64,000 bases of DNA from Chitinophagaceae bacterium (GCA_016720775.1 JADKJX010000001.1:186001-250000), one strand, 5' to 3'; positions 52,689 through 61,855 are shown, counted from the stretch's first letter. Numbers and translations are program-made. The notes: generated by a model not told the origin, from the sequence alone.

Positions 52689-53453
52689 ATGAGCACAGAA
52701 TCATACGTAAGATCACATATTGAACACGGCATCAATACCATTGAATTCTTTCATCCGCAAAGCAATTCGTTGCCGGGGAAGATACTGGAAGAACTTGCCC
52801 GGGAAATTCATTTTGCAGGCACACACGATGATACAAGGGTAATTATTTTAAGAAGTGCCGGCGAAAAAACATTTTGCTCTGGTGCAAGTTTTGATGAATT
52901 GATCTCCATTAAAACGGAAGCAGAAGGATTGAAATTTTTCAGCGGCTTTGCTAATGTAATAAACGCCATGCGCAAATGTCCAAAATTTATAATTGGAAGA
53001 ATACAGGGCAAATGTGTGGGCGGCGGTGTTGGTTTGGCAAGCGCCGTTGATTACGCAATTGCAACAAACAAGGCCGAAGTAAAACTAAGTGAACTGGCCG
53101 TTGGCATTGGCCCCTTTGTGGTTGGCCCGGCAGTGGAAAGAAAGATCGGCACATCTGCTTTCAGCGCCCTGGCCATTGATGCCGGCAACTGGCGTAATAC
53201 CGAGTGGGCAAGAAAAAAAGGATTGTTTTCCGAAGTGCACGAGAGTATAGAAAACATGGACGAAGCTGTTTACCGGCTGGTCAGTACGTTGGCCCACTCC
53301 AACCCGGCGGCAATGGCTGAAATGAAAAAAATATTCTGGAAGGGAACAGAACACTGGGACGAACTGCTGAAAGAAAGAGCAGCCATTAGTGGAAAACTGG
53401 TGTTGAGTGAGTTTACAAGAAATGCAATAACTAAATTCAAAACAAAAAAATAA
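52689..53453 (+). CDS. enoyl-CoA hydratase/isomerase family protein
   Basis: A 254-residue crotonase-fold protein. The oxyanion region GEKTFCSGASFDEL and KCVGGGVGLASAVDYAIATNKAEVKLSELAVGIGPFVVGPAVERKIG are recognisable. Co-transcription with paaZ is likely, so it may be PaaF or PaaG in phenylacetate degradation. The residue after the SELAVG block that carries the second acid in some hydratases is not conserved in an obvious way, so isomerase versus hydratase activity stays open. A strong terminator follows. Confidence 0.82.
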   Translation: MSTESYVRSHIEHGINTIEFFHPQSNSLPGKILEELAREIHFAGTHDDTRVIILRSAGEKTFCSGASFDELISIKTEAEGLKFFSGFANVINAMRKCPKFIIGRIQGKCVGGGVGLASAVDYAIATNKAEVKLSELAVGIGPFVVGPAVERKIGTSAFSALAIDAGNWRNTEWARKKGLFSEVHESIENMDEAVYRLVSTLAHSNPAAMAEMKKIFWKGTEHWDELLKERAAISGKLVLSEFTRNAITKFKTKK

Positions 53454-53460
53454 GAAATAA

Positions 53461-53487
53461 AAAAGGAGACGTTTCGTCTCCTTTTTT
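53461..53487 (+). terminator. bidirectional terminator between the crotonase and carbonic anhydrase genes
   Basis: AAAGGAGACG (53462-53471) and CGTCTCCTTT pair perfectly around TTT, followed by TTT on the plus strand and with AAAA before it, so it also serves the minus strand. Confidence 0.85.
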
Positions 53488-53501
53488 ATTTATCTGATCA
53501 T

Positions 53502-54137
53502 TTACAGATCTTCATACGCATACAACGGGTCAATATAAGACCCGGGCGTCATCTCCAGTACGGGTTTAATGATTCCGTCTTTCAGGCCATATACCCAACC
53601 GTGTAAATGCGGGCCGTTTTCTGTTTGCCAGGCCCGCTGAATGATGGAGGTTTGCGCCAGGTGCGTTACCTGTTCAACCACATTCAGTTCAACCAGCCGG
53701 TCTGTTTTTTGTTCTTCATCTTTTATAGAATTAAGTTCGGCCTGGTAAATGTGGTACACGTCTTTTATGTTTCTCAACCACATATTAAGTACGGGTTTAT
53801 AATCCCTGCTGCTCATGGCGGCTTTAATGCCTCCGCATCCATAATGCCCGCAAACGATCACGTGTTTAACCTTCAGATGGTTTACCGCAAAGTCGAGTAC
53901 ACTTAAAAGATTTACATCGGTGTGCACCACCATGTTGGCGATGTTGCGATGTACAAAGATCTCTCCGGGTTGTGTTCCGGTTATTTTATCAGCAGGCACC
54001 CGGCTATCGCTGCAGCCGATCCATAAAAATTCGGGTGTTTGCAGAGAAGAGAGACGCTTGAAAAAATCAGGGTCCTCTTCTACCTGTTCTTTTGCCCAGG
54101 CTTTATTTTCGAGTAAAAGCTTTTCGTATGGTGTCAT
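53502..54137 (-). CDS. can: beta-class carbonic anhydrase
   Basis: A 211-residue enzyme interconverting CO2 and bicarbonate. Zinc ligands are in GCSDSRVPADKITGTQPGEIFVHRNIANMV (Cys, Asp) and VIVCGHYGCGG (His, Cys). It ends normally and has no signal peptide, so it is cytosolic. It starts 5 bases after the SulP transporter gene on the same strand; the pair is a likely bicarbonate uptake/conversion unit. Confidence 0.94.
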   Translation of the reverse strand: MTPYEKLLLENKAWAKEQVEEDPDFFKRLSSLQTPEFLWIGCSDSRVPADKITGTQPGEIFVHRNIANMVVHTDVNLLSVLDFAVNHLKVKHVIVCGHYGCGGIKAAMSSRDYKPVLNMWLRNIKDVYHIYQAELNSIKDEEQKTDRLVELNVVEQVTHLAQTSIIQRAWQTENGPHLHGWVYGLKDGIIKPVLEMTPGSYIDPLYAYEDL

Positions 54138-54142
54138 AAAAT

Positions 54143-55705
54143 TTAAAATGGTGTTTTTGGGTTATTTAATAATAAATGTACAGCCTTGAACTGGCTTTTC
54201 TTTATTTCTATACTAATGTTTTTAAGATGGGCGTGTAGCATGAAGTTATTTATTTCTTCGATCACGTCTTTATCGATAAAATCAGCCCGGGTGGCATCAA
54301 TGATCACGTAGGCATTTTCGGGCACGTCTTCAAGCGTTTTCTTGATGATGGGTTTATTTAAGAAGGAAACATCTTTCCGTAGCCGGAATAAAAATTTATT
54401 ATCGTCATTTACGATAAAAACAGCCGAGCGGAAATTGCTTCTTATCAAATAGAACAGGCCAACGCCGATTCCGATCAGTATTCCCTTCAGCAGATCTGTT
54501 ATGAGGATTGCTGCTATGGTAACCACAAAAGGCACAAACTGGTCCCACCCCTTTTGAAAGAACTCTTTGAACAAAGAAACTTTTGCAAGTTTGTACCCCG
54601 TAAAAATAAGAATAGCAGCCAATGCGGCCAGCGGGATCTTGTTCAGGACAAAGGGAATAAACACTACGCATAACAACATGAATACACCATGCAGGATGGC
54701 GGAAAGTTTTGTTTTAGCGCCGGCATTTACGTTGGCAGAACTTCTTACCACCACAGAGGTCAGGGGAAGTCCGCCCAGCAAGCCGCTTAAGATATTTCCA
54801 ATACCCTGTGCCTTAAGCTCCCTGTTTGGCGGCGTTACTCTTTTCAACGGATCAAGCTTATCAACCGCTTCAATACCCAGCAATGTTTCCAGGCTGGCAA
54901 CAATAGCAAGTGTTATACCGGTTATCCATACATCGGGATTGTTTAAGTAATCAATGTTTGGAAAAGTAAAAAAAGAAAAGAACTCTCCCATATCCTTTGC
55001 CACGGGTAATGCAACAAGATGTTTTAGTTCAAGTGCATAGTCGGGCCGGTATATTTTGAAAGCTTCGTTAATAAATGTGCCGGCTAATACAGCCAGCAAA
55101 GGAGCCGGCACCAGTTGCAACCACTTGTTAGAAGAGATGACGGGTCTCGACCAGAATATAAGAATGAGTAAAGCGCTGCCGCCAATGACCACCGCCGATG
55201 GCGTTATATAATTAACTGCATTCCATAGCCCAGAAAAAGTATTTTCATCGTTACCCTGGCTGAAATTTTCATCGCCGGAAAAATCTGCATCATAACCGAT
55301 CAGGTGAGGAACCTGTTTTAAGATCAGTATAAGACCGATGGCAGCCAGCATTCCTTTAATAACTGCGTTAGGAATGTAATCGCCAATAACACCCGCCTTT
55401 ACATAGCCAAGGATCAACTGGATGACCCCCGCAATGACCACGGCCAACAAGAAAGCCTCAAACACCTGGAGTTTTAATATAGCGGTTGCAACGATCACGG
55501 TTAACCCTGCTGCCGGGCCACTTACGCTTAATGACGAACCACTTGCTATGCCAACAACAATTCCTCCTACAATACCGGCAATGATCCCGGAAAATAAAGG
55601 GGCACCCGATCCTAATGCAATTCCCAGGCAAAGCGGTATGGCAACCAGCAATACCACTACCGATGCCGACAGGTCGGACGTAATATTTTTAAAAATATTT
55701 TTCAT
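54143..55705 (-). CDS. SulP-family anion transporter with STAS domain
   Basis: A 520-residue membrane protein. The N-terminal KNITSDLSASVVVLLVAIPLCLGIALGSGAPLFSGIIAGIVGG and GSSLSVSGPAAGLTVIV are the SulP signature. About twelve hydrophobic segments occur. A C-terminal STAS domain (about 435-515, YVIIDATRADFIDKDVIEEINNF) follows. SulP proteins move sulfate, bicarbonate or other anions. Its linkage with carbonic anhydrase suggests bicarbonate, as for BicA-like members. Confidence 0.87.
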   Translation of the reverse strand: MKNIFKNITSDLSASVVVLLVAIPLCLGIALGSGAPLFSGIIAGIVGGIVVGIASGSSLSVSGPAAGLTVIVATAILKLQVFEAFLLAVVIAGVIQLILGYVKAGVIGDYIPNAVIKGMLAAIGLILILKQVPHLIGYDADFSGDENFSQGNDENTFSGLWNAVNYITPSAVVIGGSALLILIFWSRPVISSNKWLQLVPAPLLAVLAGTFINEAFKIYRPDYALELKHLVALPVAKDMGEFFSFFTFPNIDYLNNPDVWITGITLAIVASLETLLGIEAVDKLDPLKRVTPPNRELKAQGIGNILSGLLGGLPLTSVVVRSSANVNAGAKTKLSAILHGVFMLLCVVFIPFVLNKIPLAALAAILIFTGYKLAKVSLFKEFFQKGWDQFVPFVVTIAAILITDLLKGILIGIGVGLFYLIRSNFRSAVFIVNDDNKFLFRLRKDVSFLNKPIIKKTLEDVPENAYVIIDATRADFIDKDVIEEINNFMLHAHLKNISIEIKKSQFKAVHLLLNNPKTPF

Positions 55706-55807
55706 GTAAAAATTTATTTGCGCATAAGAAAGAGATCTTATACCCGGATGAATAAATTAAAAGCGCACAGGATCGTTCCTGCGGCGTTAAAAAGCTAAAG
55801 GATGATA

Positions 55808-56116
55808 TCAGGCAACCGGGTTGGGAGGCGGGGTAAGAATATCGGCGGTATAGAAAGCCGGAAGTTTTTCAGCGAAAATAAAGGAGGAACTTTTTTGTAA
55901 AGGGCTTAAATGGAATTCAATGCCGTTGCAGCTGTGTATTGAATTAAGATCTTCTTCAAGGAGGCGGAAATTTTTTGTTACACCTTTTCCTGCCGCTATA
56001 AATTCTTCTATCAGCGGTGAATCAGTAAAAAAATAACGGATAGCCTGTTTGATGGGCAGCAGCTGCAGGGCCAGCACCCAGATAAAAAAAACAGCGGTTA
56101 TTTTTTTTGCCTTCAT
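55808..56116 (-). CDS. small hypothetical protein with signal anchor and proline-rich end
   Basis: A 102-residue protein. MKAKKITAVFFIWVLALQLLPIKQAIRYFF is a signal anchor, followed by a polar domain with LIEEFIAAGKGVTKNFRLLEEDLNSIHSCNG. The end ADILTPPPNPVA resembles small Bacteroidota proteins whose tail is near a metal-efflux operon, but no such genes are here. It stands alone between SulP and fabG. The ATG at 56116 was used. Function unknown. Confidence 0.5.
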   Translation of the reverse strand: MKAKKITAVFFIWVLALQLLPIKQAIRYFFTDSPLIEEFIAAGKGVTKNFRLLEEDLNSIHSCNGIEFHLSPLQKSSSFIFAEKLPAFYTADILTPPPNPVA

Positions 56117-56202
56117 TGGGTGCAAATATATTTTTCATGCCGCATATGAGCAAGCATTTTAAAACAGATTAACAGAAATATGACAGTAAAAAGACGCCGT
56201 TA

Positions 56203-56958
56203 CTAGATATTCAACCCACCGCAGGCGCTTATTACCTGCCCGGTAATGTAATTGCCCATATCACAAGCTAAAAACAGGCAGACATTGGCTATGTCTTCAG
56301 TGCTGGCAAATCTTCCTAATGGAATGTCGGCTTTATATTTTTCGGCGCCCTCGCCTTCTTTTAAATAACTGGTCATGTCGGTTTCCACAAAACCAGGAGC
56401 CACCGCATTGCAGCGGATGTTGCGGCTTCCCAATTCTTTGGCAACACTTTTTGTAAAACCAATAATACCCGCTTTGCTGGCCGCATAACTGCTCTGGCCG
56501 GCATTGCCCATTTCGCCAATCACACTGCTCATGTTGATGATACTGCCGCTTCTTGCTTTCATCATGGGGCGTATCACCTGCTTGGTCATGTTGAAAACGC
56601 TGTTCAGGTTTATCCGAATTACTTCGTCCCATTGCTCAGGCGTCATCCGAAGCAGTAAATTATCTTTTGAGATACCGGCATTGTTTACACAGATATCAAT
56701 GGCACCAAATTCTTTCAGTACATCATTCACAAAACTTTCGCAGGCCGCATAATCGCCGGCGTTGCTTTTCCAGGCCTTTGCTTTTACACCCATACCGGCG
56801 AGTTTTTCCACCAGCGCATTGGCTTTTTCTGCACTGTTATCACTTACATACGTAAAAGCAATATTGCAACCATGTTCTGCAAATTTTAAAGCAATGCCTT
56901 CGCCAATACCACGGGCAGCCCCGGTTATAATGGCGTTTTTTCCTTCTAATAATTTCAT
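56203..56958 (-). CDS. fabG: 3-oxoacyl-[acyl-carrier-protein] reductase
   Basis: A 251-residue SDR enzyme. NADPH loop TGAARGIGEGIALKFAEHG near residues 12-30. VNNAGIS, and the catalytic Ser-Tyr-Lys within SSVIGEMGNAGQSSYAASKAG are complete. GRFASTEDIANVCLFLACD and ITGQVISACGGL end it. FabG reduces beta-ketoacyl-ACP in fatty acid synthesis. It lies 38 bases downstream of the GH3-like gene start on the minus strand; several residues differ from the strict fabG family, so a related SDR is possible. Confidence 0.88.
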   Translation of the reverse strand: MKLLEGKNAIITGAARGIGEGIALKFAEHGCNIAFTYVSDNSAEKANALVEKLAGMGVKAKAWKSNAGDYAACESFVNDVLKEFGAIDICVNNAGISKDNLLLRMTPEQWDEVIRINLNSVFNMTKQVIRPMMKARSGSIINMSSVIGEMGNAGQSSYAASKAGIIGFTKSVAKELGSRNIRCNAVAPGFVETDMTSYLKEGEGAEKYKADIPLGRFASTEDIANVCLFLACDMGNYITGQVISACGGLNI

Positions 56959-56996
56959 AGATATGCTTTTTCTTATCTCAAGATAAAATCAAAACT

Positions 56997-58517
56997 TTAA
57001 ACAGTTCCGATATTTTTTATTTTCAGGATCTCTTCCAGCACCTGCCGCTCGTTGCTGAGCCGCGGCACCTTGTGCTGCCCGCCCAGTTTTCCTTTACTCC
57101 GTAACCACTCCCTGAATGTTCCCTTGGGTAACTTGTGAACAATGGGCATGCGTAACGCAATATTTTTATGGCGCTTAGCTTCGTAATCGCTGTTGATATT
57201 CTTCAGGTTTTTATCAAGCTCTGTAACAAAAACAGTGAAATCGTCGGGCTCTTTTTCAAACTCCACCAGCCATTCGTGTGCACCATTGCTGTGCTCGCTG
57301 AAATAAACCGGCGCAGCCGTATAATCATTTACAATGGCATTTGTTTTTTCTGCAGCAATGGCAATGGCTTTATCGCTGTTATCAACGATCACTTCCTCGC
57401 CAAAAGCATTCATGTAATGTTTTAACCGTCCGCTTATTTTTATTTTATACGGATCAAGGCTGGTGAACTGTATGGTATCGCCGATCAGGTATCGCCACAA
57501 GCCACCGGTTGTACTGATGATAAGTGCATAATTTTTTCCGGTCACCACATCTTTCAGACCAATGGTTGCCGGATCTTTTTTTCCATATTCTTCCACCGGC
57601 ATGAATTCGTAAAAGATGCCATGCTCGGTAAACAATAACATGCCATCATCATCCGGGCTTACCTGCGCTGCAATAAAACCTTCGCTGGCATTGTATATTT
57701 CCAGGTAATTTATTTTTTGACCGAAAATCCTGTCAAACTGTTCTTTGTAAGGAACAAACGAAACGCCGCCATTTATGTAGAGTTCTAAATTGGGCCACAC
57801 TTCTTTGATGTTTGCCTTTCCTTTTATTTCAAGAATTCTTTTTAGTAAAAGAAGAGTCCAGGTTGGTACACCCGCCAGCGAAGTAACATTTTCATTGGCA
57901 GTAACCTGGGCAAGTTTTTCAATTTTCATTTCCCATTCGTCCAGCAACGCCACACTCAATTCAGGCGTACGAATCCATTGCCCCCAGAAGGGTGAGTTTT
58001 GCATAAGCACCGCACTGAGGTCACCATACTGTATCTCTTCATTTACTTTGCTTATCTGGTGAGAACCTCCAACCACCAGGCCCTTGCCGGTAAGCAGGTC
58101 GCTGGAAGGGAAGTTTTTATAGTAATTGCTCAGCAGATCTTTGCTGGCTTTAAAATGATTGTCGTACAGGCTTTCTTCACTTATGGGAATGAACTTGCTT
58201 TTATCAGACGTGGTACCTGAAGACTTTGCAAACCATTTGACCGGGGTATTCCATAAAATATTCTCTTCCCCCTCCATCATGCGGAGTATATAAGGCTTTA
58301 TGTCATCGTACTCATGAATGGGGACATTCTTTTTAAATTCCTTCAGCGTAAAGAGTTTTGAAAAATTATACTTCCTGCCAAACTCGGTGTATTGGGCTGC
58401 AGTAACCAGCTCCTGCAAAACCTCCCGCTGAACGGCTACCGGGTGGCTGCTCCAGTTCTCTATACGCCAAAGGCGCATACGTGCTAATTTGGATATGGCG
58501 GGGGAAAGCAGCTTCAT
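56997..58517 (-). CDS. GH3-type acyl-adenylating protein
   Basis: A 506-residue protein of the GH3 auxin-responsive family, which in plants adenylates carboxylic acids and conjugates them with amino acids. Bacterial members are widespread in Bacteroidota. Visible: ATP-binding FAKSSGTTSDKSKFIPIS, ASLAGVPTWTLLLLKRIL, YNASEGFIAAQ, YALIISTTGGLWRYLIGDTI and the C-terminal LPKGTFREWLRSKGKLGGQHKVPRLSNER. Located between lptB and fabG, same strand, 20 bases after lptB. Substrate unknown. Confidence 0.85.
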   Translation of the reverse strand: MKLLSPAISKLARMRLWRIENWSSHPVAVQREVLQELVTAAQYTEFGRKYNFSKLFTLKEFKKNVPIHEYDDIKPYILRMMEGEENILWNTPVKWFAKSSGTTSDKSKFIPISEESLYDNHFKASKDLLSNYYKNFPSSDLLTGKGLVVGGSHQISKVNEEIQYGDLSAVLMQNSPFWGQWIRTPELSVALLDEWEMKIEKLAQVTANENVTSLAGVPTWTLLLLKRILEIKGKANIKEVWPNLELYINGGVSFVPYKEQFDRIFGQKINYLEIYNASEGFIAAQVSPDDDGMLLFTEHGIFYEFMPVEEYGKKDPATIGLKDVVTGKNYALIISTTGGLWRYLIGDTIQFTSLDPYKIKISGRLKHYMNAFGEEVIVDNSDKAIAIAAEKTNAIVNDYTAAPVYFSEHSNGAHEWLVEFEKEPDDFTVFVTELDKNLKNINSDYEAKRHKNIALRMPIVHKLPKGTFREWLRSKGKLGGQHKVPRLSNERQVLEEILKIKNIGTV

Positions 58518-58537
58518 TTCTCTCCCAAGATAAAAAA

Positions 58538-59299
58538 TTATCGGGCAGCTTCATCATGTAAATAATCCTTGCGCTTTAATTCGAAGTTTTTACCCAGGTA
58601 TAAGCGGCGTACTTGTTCGTCACCGGCAAGCTCTTCGGCAGTGCCGTGTGTAAATATTTTACCATCAATGAGGAGGTATGCCCTGTCGCAAATGGAAAGT
58701 GTTTCGTTTACGTTGTGATCGGTGATCAAAATACCGATATTTCTAAATTTCAGTTTTGCCACAATAGCCTGTATGTCTTCCACAGCGATCGGGTCAACAC
58801 CGGCAAAGGGCTCATCCAATAAAATAAATTTCGGGTCAACGGCCAGTGCCCGGGCAATCTCGGTTCGTCGTCTTTCACCACCACTCAATGTGTCGCCGTT
58901 ATTTTTACGTACCCGTTGCAGGTTGAATTCGTCCAGCAGGGTCTCCATTTTTTCTTTTTGCTGTTGTTTGCTCAGCTTTGTCATTTCCAGCACGGCAAGA
59001 ATGTTGTCTTCCACGCTCAGTTTACGGAAAACGCTGGCCTCCTGTGGCAAATAACCGATCCCCATCTGCGCTCTTTTATACATAGGCAGCCTGGTGATGT
59101 TGATGTCATTTAGAAAAACCTCTCCTTCATCTGGTTTTACCAAGCCCACCACCTGGTAAAAAGAAGTTGTTTTGCCGGCCCCGTTGGGTCCCAGTAAGCC
59201 AACAATTTCTCCCTGCTTTACTTCAAAGGAAACATTGTTTACCACAGTTCTGCTGCCATAAACTTTTACGAGCCCCCGGGTTTGTATCGTTAAATTCAA
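58538..59299 (-). CDS. lptB: LPS export ABC transporter ATP-binding protein LptB
   Basis: A 253-residue ABC ATPase that powers extraction of LPS from the inner membrane. Walker A GLLGPNGAGKTTSFYQVVGLVKPDEGEVFLN is near residue 34. YLPQEASVFRKLSVEDNI is diagnostic for LptB. LSGGERRRTEIARALA and FILLDEPFAGVDPIAVEDIQ follow, then ILITDHNVNETLSICDRAYLL. The start codon is TTG with no upstream in-frame ATG. Its -7 box TATTTTTG lies about 16 bases before that TTG. Confidence 0.93.
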   Translation of the reverse strand: MNLTIQTRGLVKVYGSRTVVNNVSFEVKQGEIVGLLGPNGAGKTTSFYQVVGLVKPDEGEVFLNDINITRLPMYKRAQMGIGYLPQEASVFRKLSVEDNILAVLEMTKLSKQQQKEKMETLLDEFNLQRVRKNNGDTLSGGERRRTEIARALAVDPKFILLDEPFAGVDPIAVEDIQAIVAKLKFRNIGILITDHNVNETLSICDRAYLLIDGKIFTHGTAEELAGDEQVRRLYLGKNFELKRKDYLHDEAAR

Positions 59300-59315
59300 A
59301 ATGAAGTATTTAAAG

Positions 59316-59323
59316 CAAAAATA
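59316..59323 (-). promoter_or_regulatory. -7 box for lptB-GH3-fabG
   Basis: Minus-strand TATTTTTG at 59323-59316 fits TAnnTTTG. No TTTG at -33. Confidence 0.4.
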
Positions 59324-59468
59324 GCATAAACCGCTTAATGACCCCGGATACAGGATTTATTAACAACAGTTTTGAACAGATCTTATGTACTGCCTGGCAG
59401 AATAATGCTCAGGATAAGCCGTTTTTAATTATTTTTAATGAACCTTTATCATCGTTAAGCAGGAACAA

Positions 59469-60098
59469 ATGTACAAGCAGAAATATTCATTACTTTTTTT
59501 ACTGGTACTTTCAGGAATCTTATTTCTATCCTGCCAGAAGGAAATAGACGGCTCATTAGCACCAGGCTTTACGCCTCCTACGCCTACGAACCTAAAACCC
59601 AGACTTGGCACTACCTGGACATATCGTTATTACATTTACCACCAGGACGGAAGCTTATACCAGGCTAGAATCATGACCCTTAAAGCTAAAACCGAGGATA
59701 CTATTGCCGGAGAAAAATGGCTCAATGTAGTGGATGTTGATAAAGATACCACGGTTTGGCTGCTGCAATCGAAAACAGACGGATTGTATCAATACGCAAA
59801 CAATGCCTCCAACCTGTTTTGTAAAGAACCGGCGGTAATAGGAGACAATTATACTACATTCAATGAAGGTGCTGCAGAAAATTTTATTGTGCGGGGAGTA
59901 AAAGACACCCTTCCAACCGGCATTGGTGATATTCCAACAAATTATTACGAAGGGTATAAATCAACAATCCTCATTGACCTGGTATGGTATAATAATAACG
60001 CCTGGATAGTGAGGAAATTACAATACCGAAACAGATCGAGATTAACCCCATTCTGGTATAAATACAGCACCCTGTATTTGGACCAGATCATTTACTAA
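59469..60098 (+). CDS. lipoprotein of unknown function
   Basis: A 209-residue protein. Signal and lipobox MYKQKYSLLFLLVLSGILFLSC followed by QKEIDGSLAPGFTPPTPT, then a beta-rich domain (LGTTWTYRYYIYHQDGSLYQARIMTLK, DTTVWLLQSKTDGLYQYANN). No family was recognised. Expected on the outer membrane. Upstream 59338-59468 is AT-rich without another gene. Confidence 0.7.
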   Translation: MYKQKYSLLFLLVLSGILFLSCQKEIDGSLAPGFTPPTPTNLKPRLGTTWTYRYYIYHQDGSLYQARIMTLKAKTEDTIAGEKWLNVVDVDKDTTVWLLQSKTDGLYQYANNASNLFCKEPAVIGDNYTTFNEGAAENFIVRGVKDTLPTGIGDIPTNYYEGYKSTILIDLVWYNNNAWIVRKLQYRNRSRLTPFWYKYSTLYLDQIIY

Positions 60099-60128
60099 GC
60101 ACCCTGTTCATTTTTAGCACAGCTTAAG

Positions 60129-60136
60129 TAAGTTTG
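60129..60136 (+). promoter_or_regulatory. -7 box for metF
   Basis: TAAGTTTG matches TAnnTTTG, 16 bases before the metF ATG. No clear -33 motif; no riboswitch fold was seen in the 54-base gap. Confidence 0.4.
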
Positions 60137-60152
60137 CATTTTAACTGAACAG

Positions 60153-61106
60153 ATGAAAGTAACAGATCACATCAAAGAAGCGAAGGACACCCTAATTTCT
60201 TTCGAGATATTACCACCGCTTAAGGGCAAGGGGATCCAGTCGCTGTACCAGCACCTCGACCCGTTGATGGAATATAAGCCGGCGTATATAAATGTAACAT
60301 ACCATCGTAGTGAACATGTGTTTAAGAAAAATGCCGATGGAAGTTTTCAGAAAGTAGTAGTACGTAAGCGCCCAGGCACAGAAAGTATCTGCGCAGCTAT
60401 CATGAATAAATACAGCGTTGACACCGTACCTCATCTTATCTGCGGAGGTTTTGATGTGAACGAAACAGAAGATGCATTGATTAACCTTCACTACCTGGGT
60501 ATTGACAATGTGCTGGTGCTGCGTGGCGATGCTGCAAAAAATGAAACGGCATTTCTACCCGAGCCAGGCGGACATAAGTATGCAAGCGACCTGTTGAAAC
60601 AGGTGGTTGATCTTAACTCGGGTATTTACCTGGAAGAAGACCTGAAGAATACCAGTAAAACAAAATTCTGTATCGGCGTGGCCGGCTATCCCGAAAAACA
60701 TTTTGAAGCACCAAACATGGAAAGCGACCTGCAGTACCTGAAAATGAAAGTGGATATGGGAGCAGACTATATAGTTACCCAGATGTTCTTCGATAATGAA
60801 AAATACTTTGCGTTTGAAAAGGCCTGCCGGGATGCCGGAATAACCGTTCCTATAATTCCGGGATTAAAACCTATTTACAGCGCTACGCAACTGACCATGC
60901 TTCCCAAAGTGTTCCATATTGATCTGCCGGCAGCGCTAAGCAACGAAATAATAAAATGTAAAACTCCCGAAGCGGTTGAACAGGTAGGAAAAGAGTGGCT
61001 GCTTAACCAATCGAGAGAGCTGAAAAAATCCGGTGTGCCCATCCTGCATTATTATACACTGGGCAGGCCACAGATTGTTGGTGATGTGGTAAAACAACTT
61101 TTATAA
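60153..61106 (+). CDS. metF: methylenetetrahydrofolate reductase
   Basis: A 317-residue FAD enzyme. SFEILPPLKGKG at the start, YINVTYHRSE, DTVPHLICGGFDVNETEDALINLHYLGIDNVLVLRGD and ADYIVTQMFFDNEKYFAFEKAC match MetF. It supplies 5-methyl-THF for methionine synthesis. Normal length. Confidence 0.94.
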   Translation: MKVTDHIKEAKDTLISFEILPPLKGKGIQSLYQHLDPLMEYKPAYINVTYHRSEHVFKKNADGSFQKVVVRKRPGTESICAAIMNKYSVDTVPHLICGGFDVNETEDALINLHYLGIDNVLVLRGDAAKNETAFLPEPGGHKYASDLLKQVVDLNSGIYLEEDLKNTSKTKFCIGVAGYPEKHFEAPNMESDLQYLKMKVDMGADYIVTQMFFDNEKYFAFEKACRDAGITVPIIPGLKPIYSATQLTMLPKVFHIDLPAALSNEIIKCKTPEAVEQVGKEWLLNQSRELKKSGVPILHYYTLGRPQIVGDVVKQLL

Positions 61107-61111
61107 AAAAT

Positions 61112-61144
61112 AAAAAACCCCCTGTAATGAACAGCGGGTTTTTA
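61112..61144 (+). terminator. bidirectional terminator between metF and the barrel gene
   Basis: AAAAAACCC...CTGT pairs with ACAG...GGGTTTTT with one mismatch around a 5-base loop. T runs on both strands let it serve both convergent genes. Confidence 0.75.
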
Positions 61145-61162
61145 GTTTTCATCAACGGGTAA

Positions 61163-61855
61163 TTATTTTCCCAGCGGAATACCAACCGAAACACTGATCG
61201 TTCTGTATTTGTTTTTGTTGTTTTGCGAATTGTTGCCTTCGGTAGAATTTATTTTTGCAAGCCCCAGCCCGTAATTCGCTTTTAATATCAGGTGTTCAAA
61301 TTCAAAGCCTCCGCCAAAATTCAACCCATAATCAAAGCGTTTTAATTTATCATACGCAGCATCGTCCTGTTGTGAAGTGAACGGATCGTCGTTGCTGAAC
61401 TTTATACTTTTGGTGGAAGAAGATACCAGCGGGCCGATCTTTGATTCCATCTTTGATTTTCCACCGATGCCAACAGCAATATATGGTCCGGCATGAAAGA
61501 AGATACCCGATTTTTTATCCAGCGGAATTTTTATTACTGCATTCAGCGGCGCCTGTATATAAAGCGGGTTGAATTTTGATTTTACATAATCATTCCCGCC
61601 ATTAAAATAAGTTTCAGCCTTTGAGCCGTGGCCGGTAAATAAAAGCCCCGTTTCAATATCCAGTTCTTTGGATAAGCCCCAACGTCCCATGATCCCTGCA
61701 TTAAAAGAGGGAAGAATATTATTCTTTTCTGTTTGTCCATCGTTGGTCTTTGTGATGTTGGCAAGATTTAAACCGCCCTGGAGATATATTTGGGCATCTG
61801 CGTTAATAAAGGAAGAAAATAAAATCAATAGAAATCCCGTTAATACCGTTTTCAT
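61163..61855 (-). CDS. PorT-like outer membrane beta-barrel protein
   Basis: A 230-residue protein with signal peptide MKTVLTGFLLILFSSFINADAQ followed by alternating-residue beta strands (IYLQGGLNLANI, MGRWGLSKELDIETGLLFTGHG, GIFFHAGPYIAVGIGGKSKM). It ends in a typical YRTISVSVGIPLGK strand. Family is outer membrane beta-barrel/PorT-like; the substrate is unknown. Confidence 0.8.
   Translation of the reverse strand: MKTVLTGFLLILFSSFINADAQIYLQGGLNLANITKTNDGQTEKNNILPSFNAGIMGRWGLSKELDIETGLLFTGHGSKAETYFNGGNDYVKSKFNPLYIQAPLNAVIKIPLDKKSGIFFHAGPYIAVGIGGKSKMESKIGPLVSSSTKSIKFSNDDPFTSQQDDAAYDKLKRFDYGLNFGGGFEFEHLILKANYGLGLAKINSTEGNNSQNNKNKYRTISVSVGIPLGK

Noticed and set aside
59338..59547. 69-codon frame overlapping the lipoprotein
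   Set aside because: Starts in AT-rich leader and overlaps the real gene in another frame; no features.
60099..60152. Riboswitch upstream of metF
   Set aside because: Only 54 bases and no stable conserved fold seen; a SAM riboswitch could not be supported.
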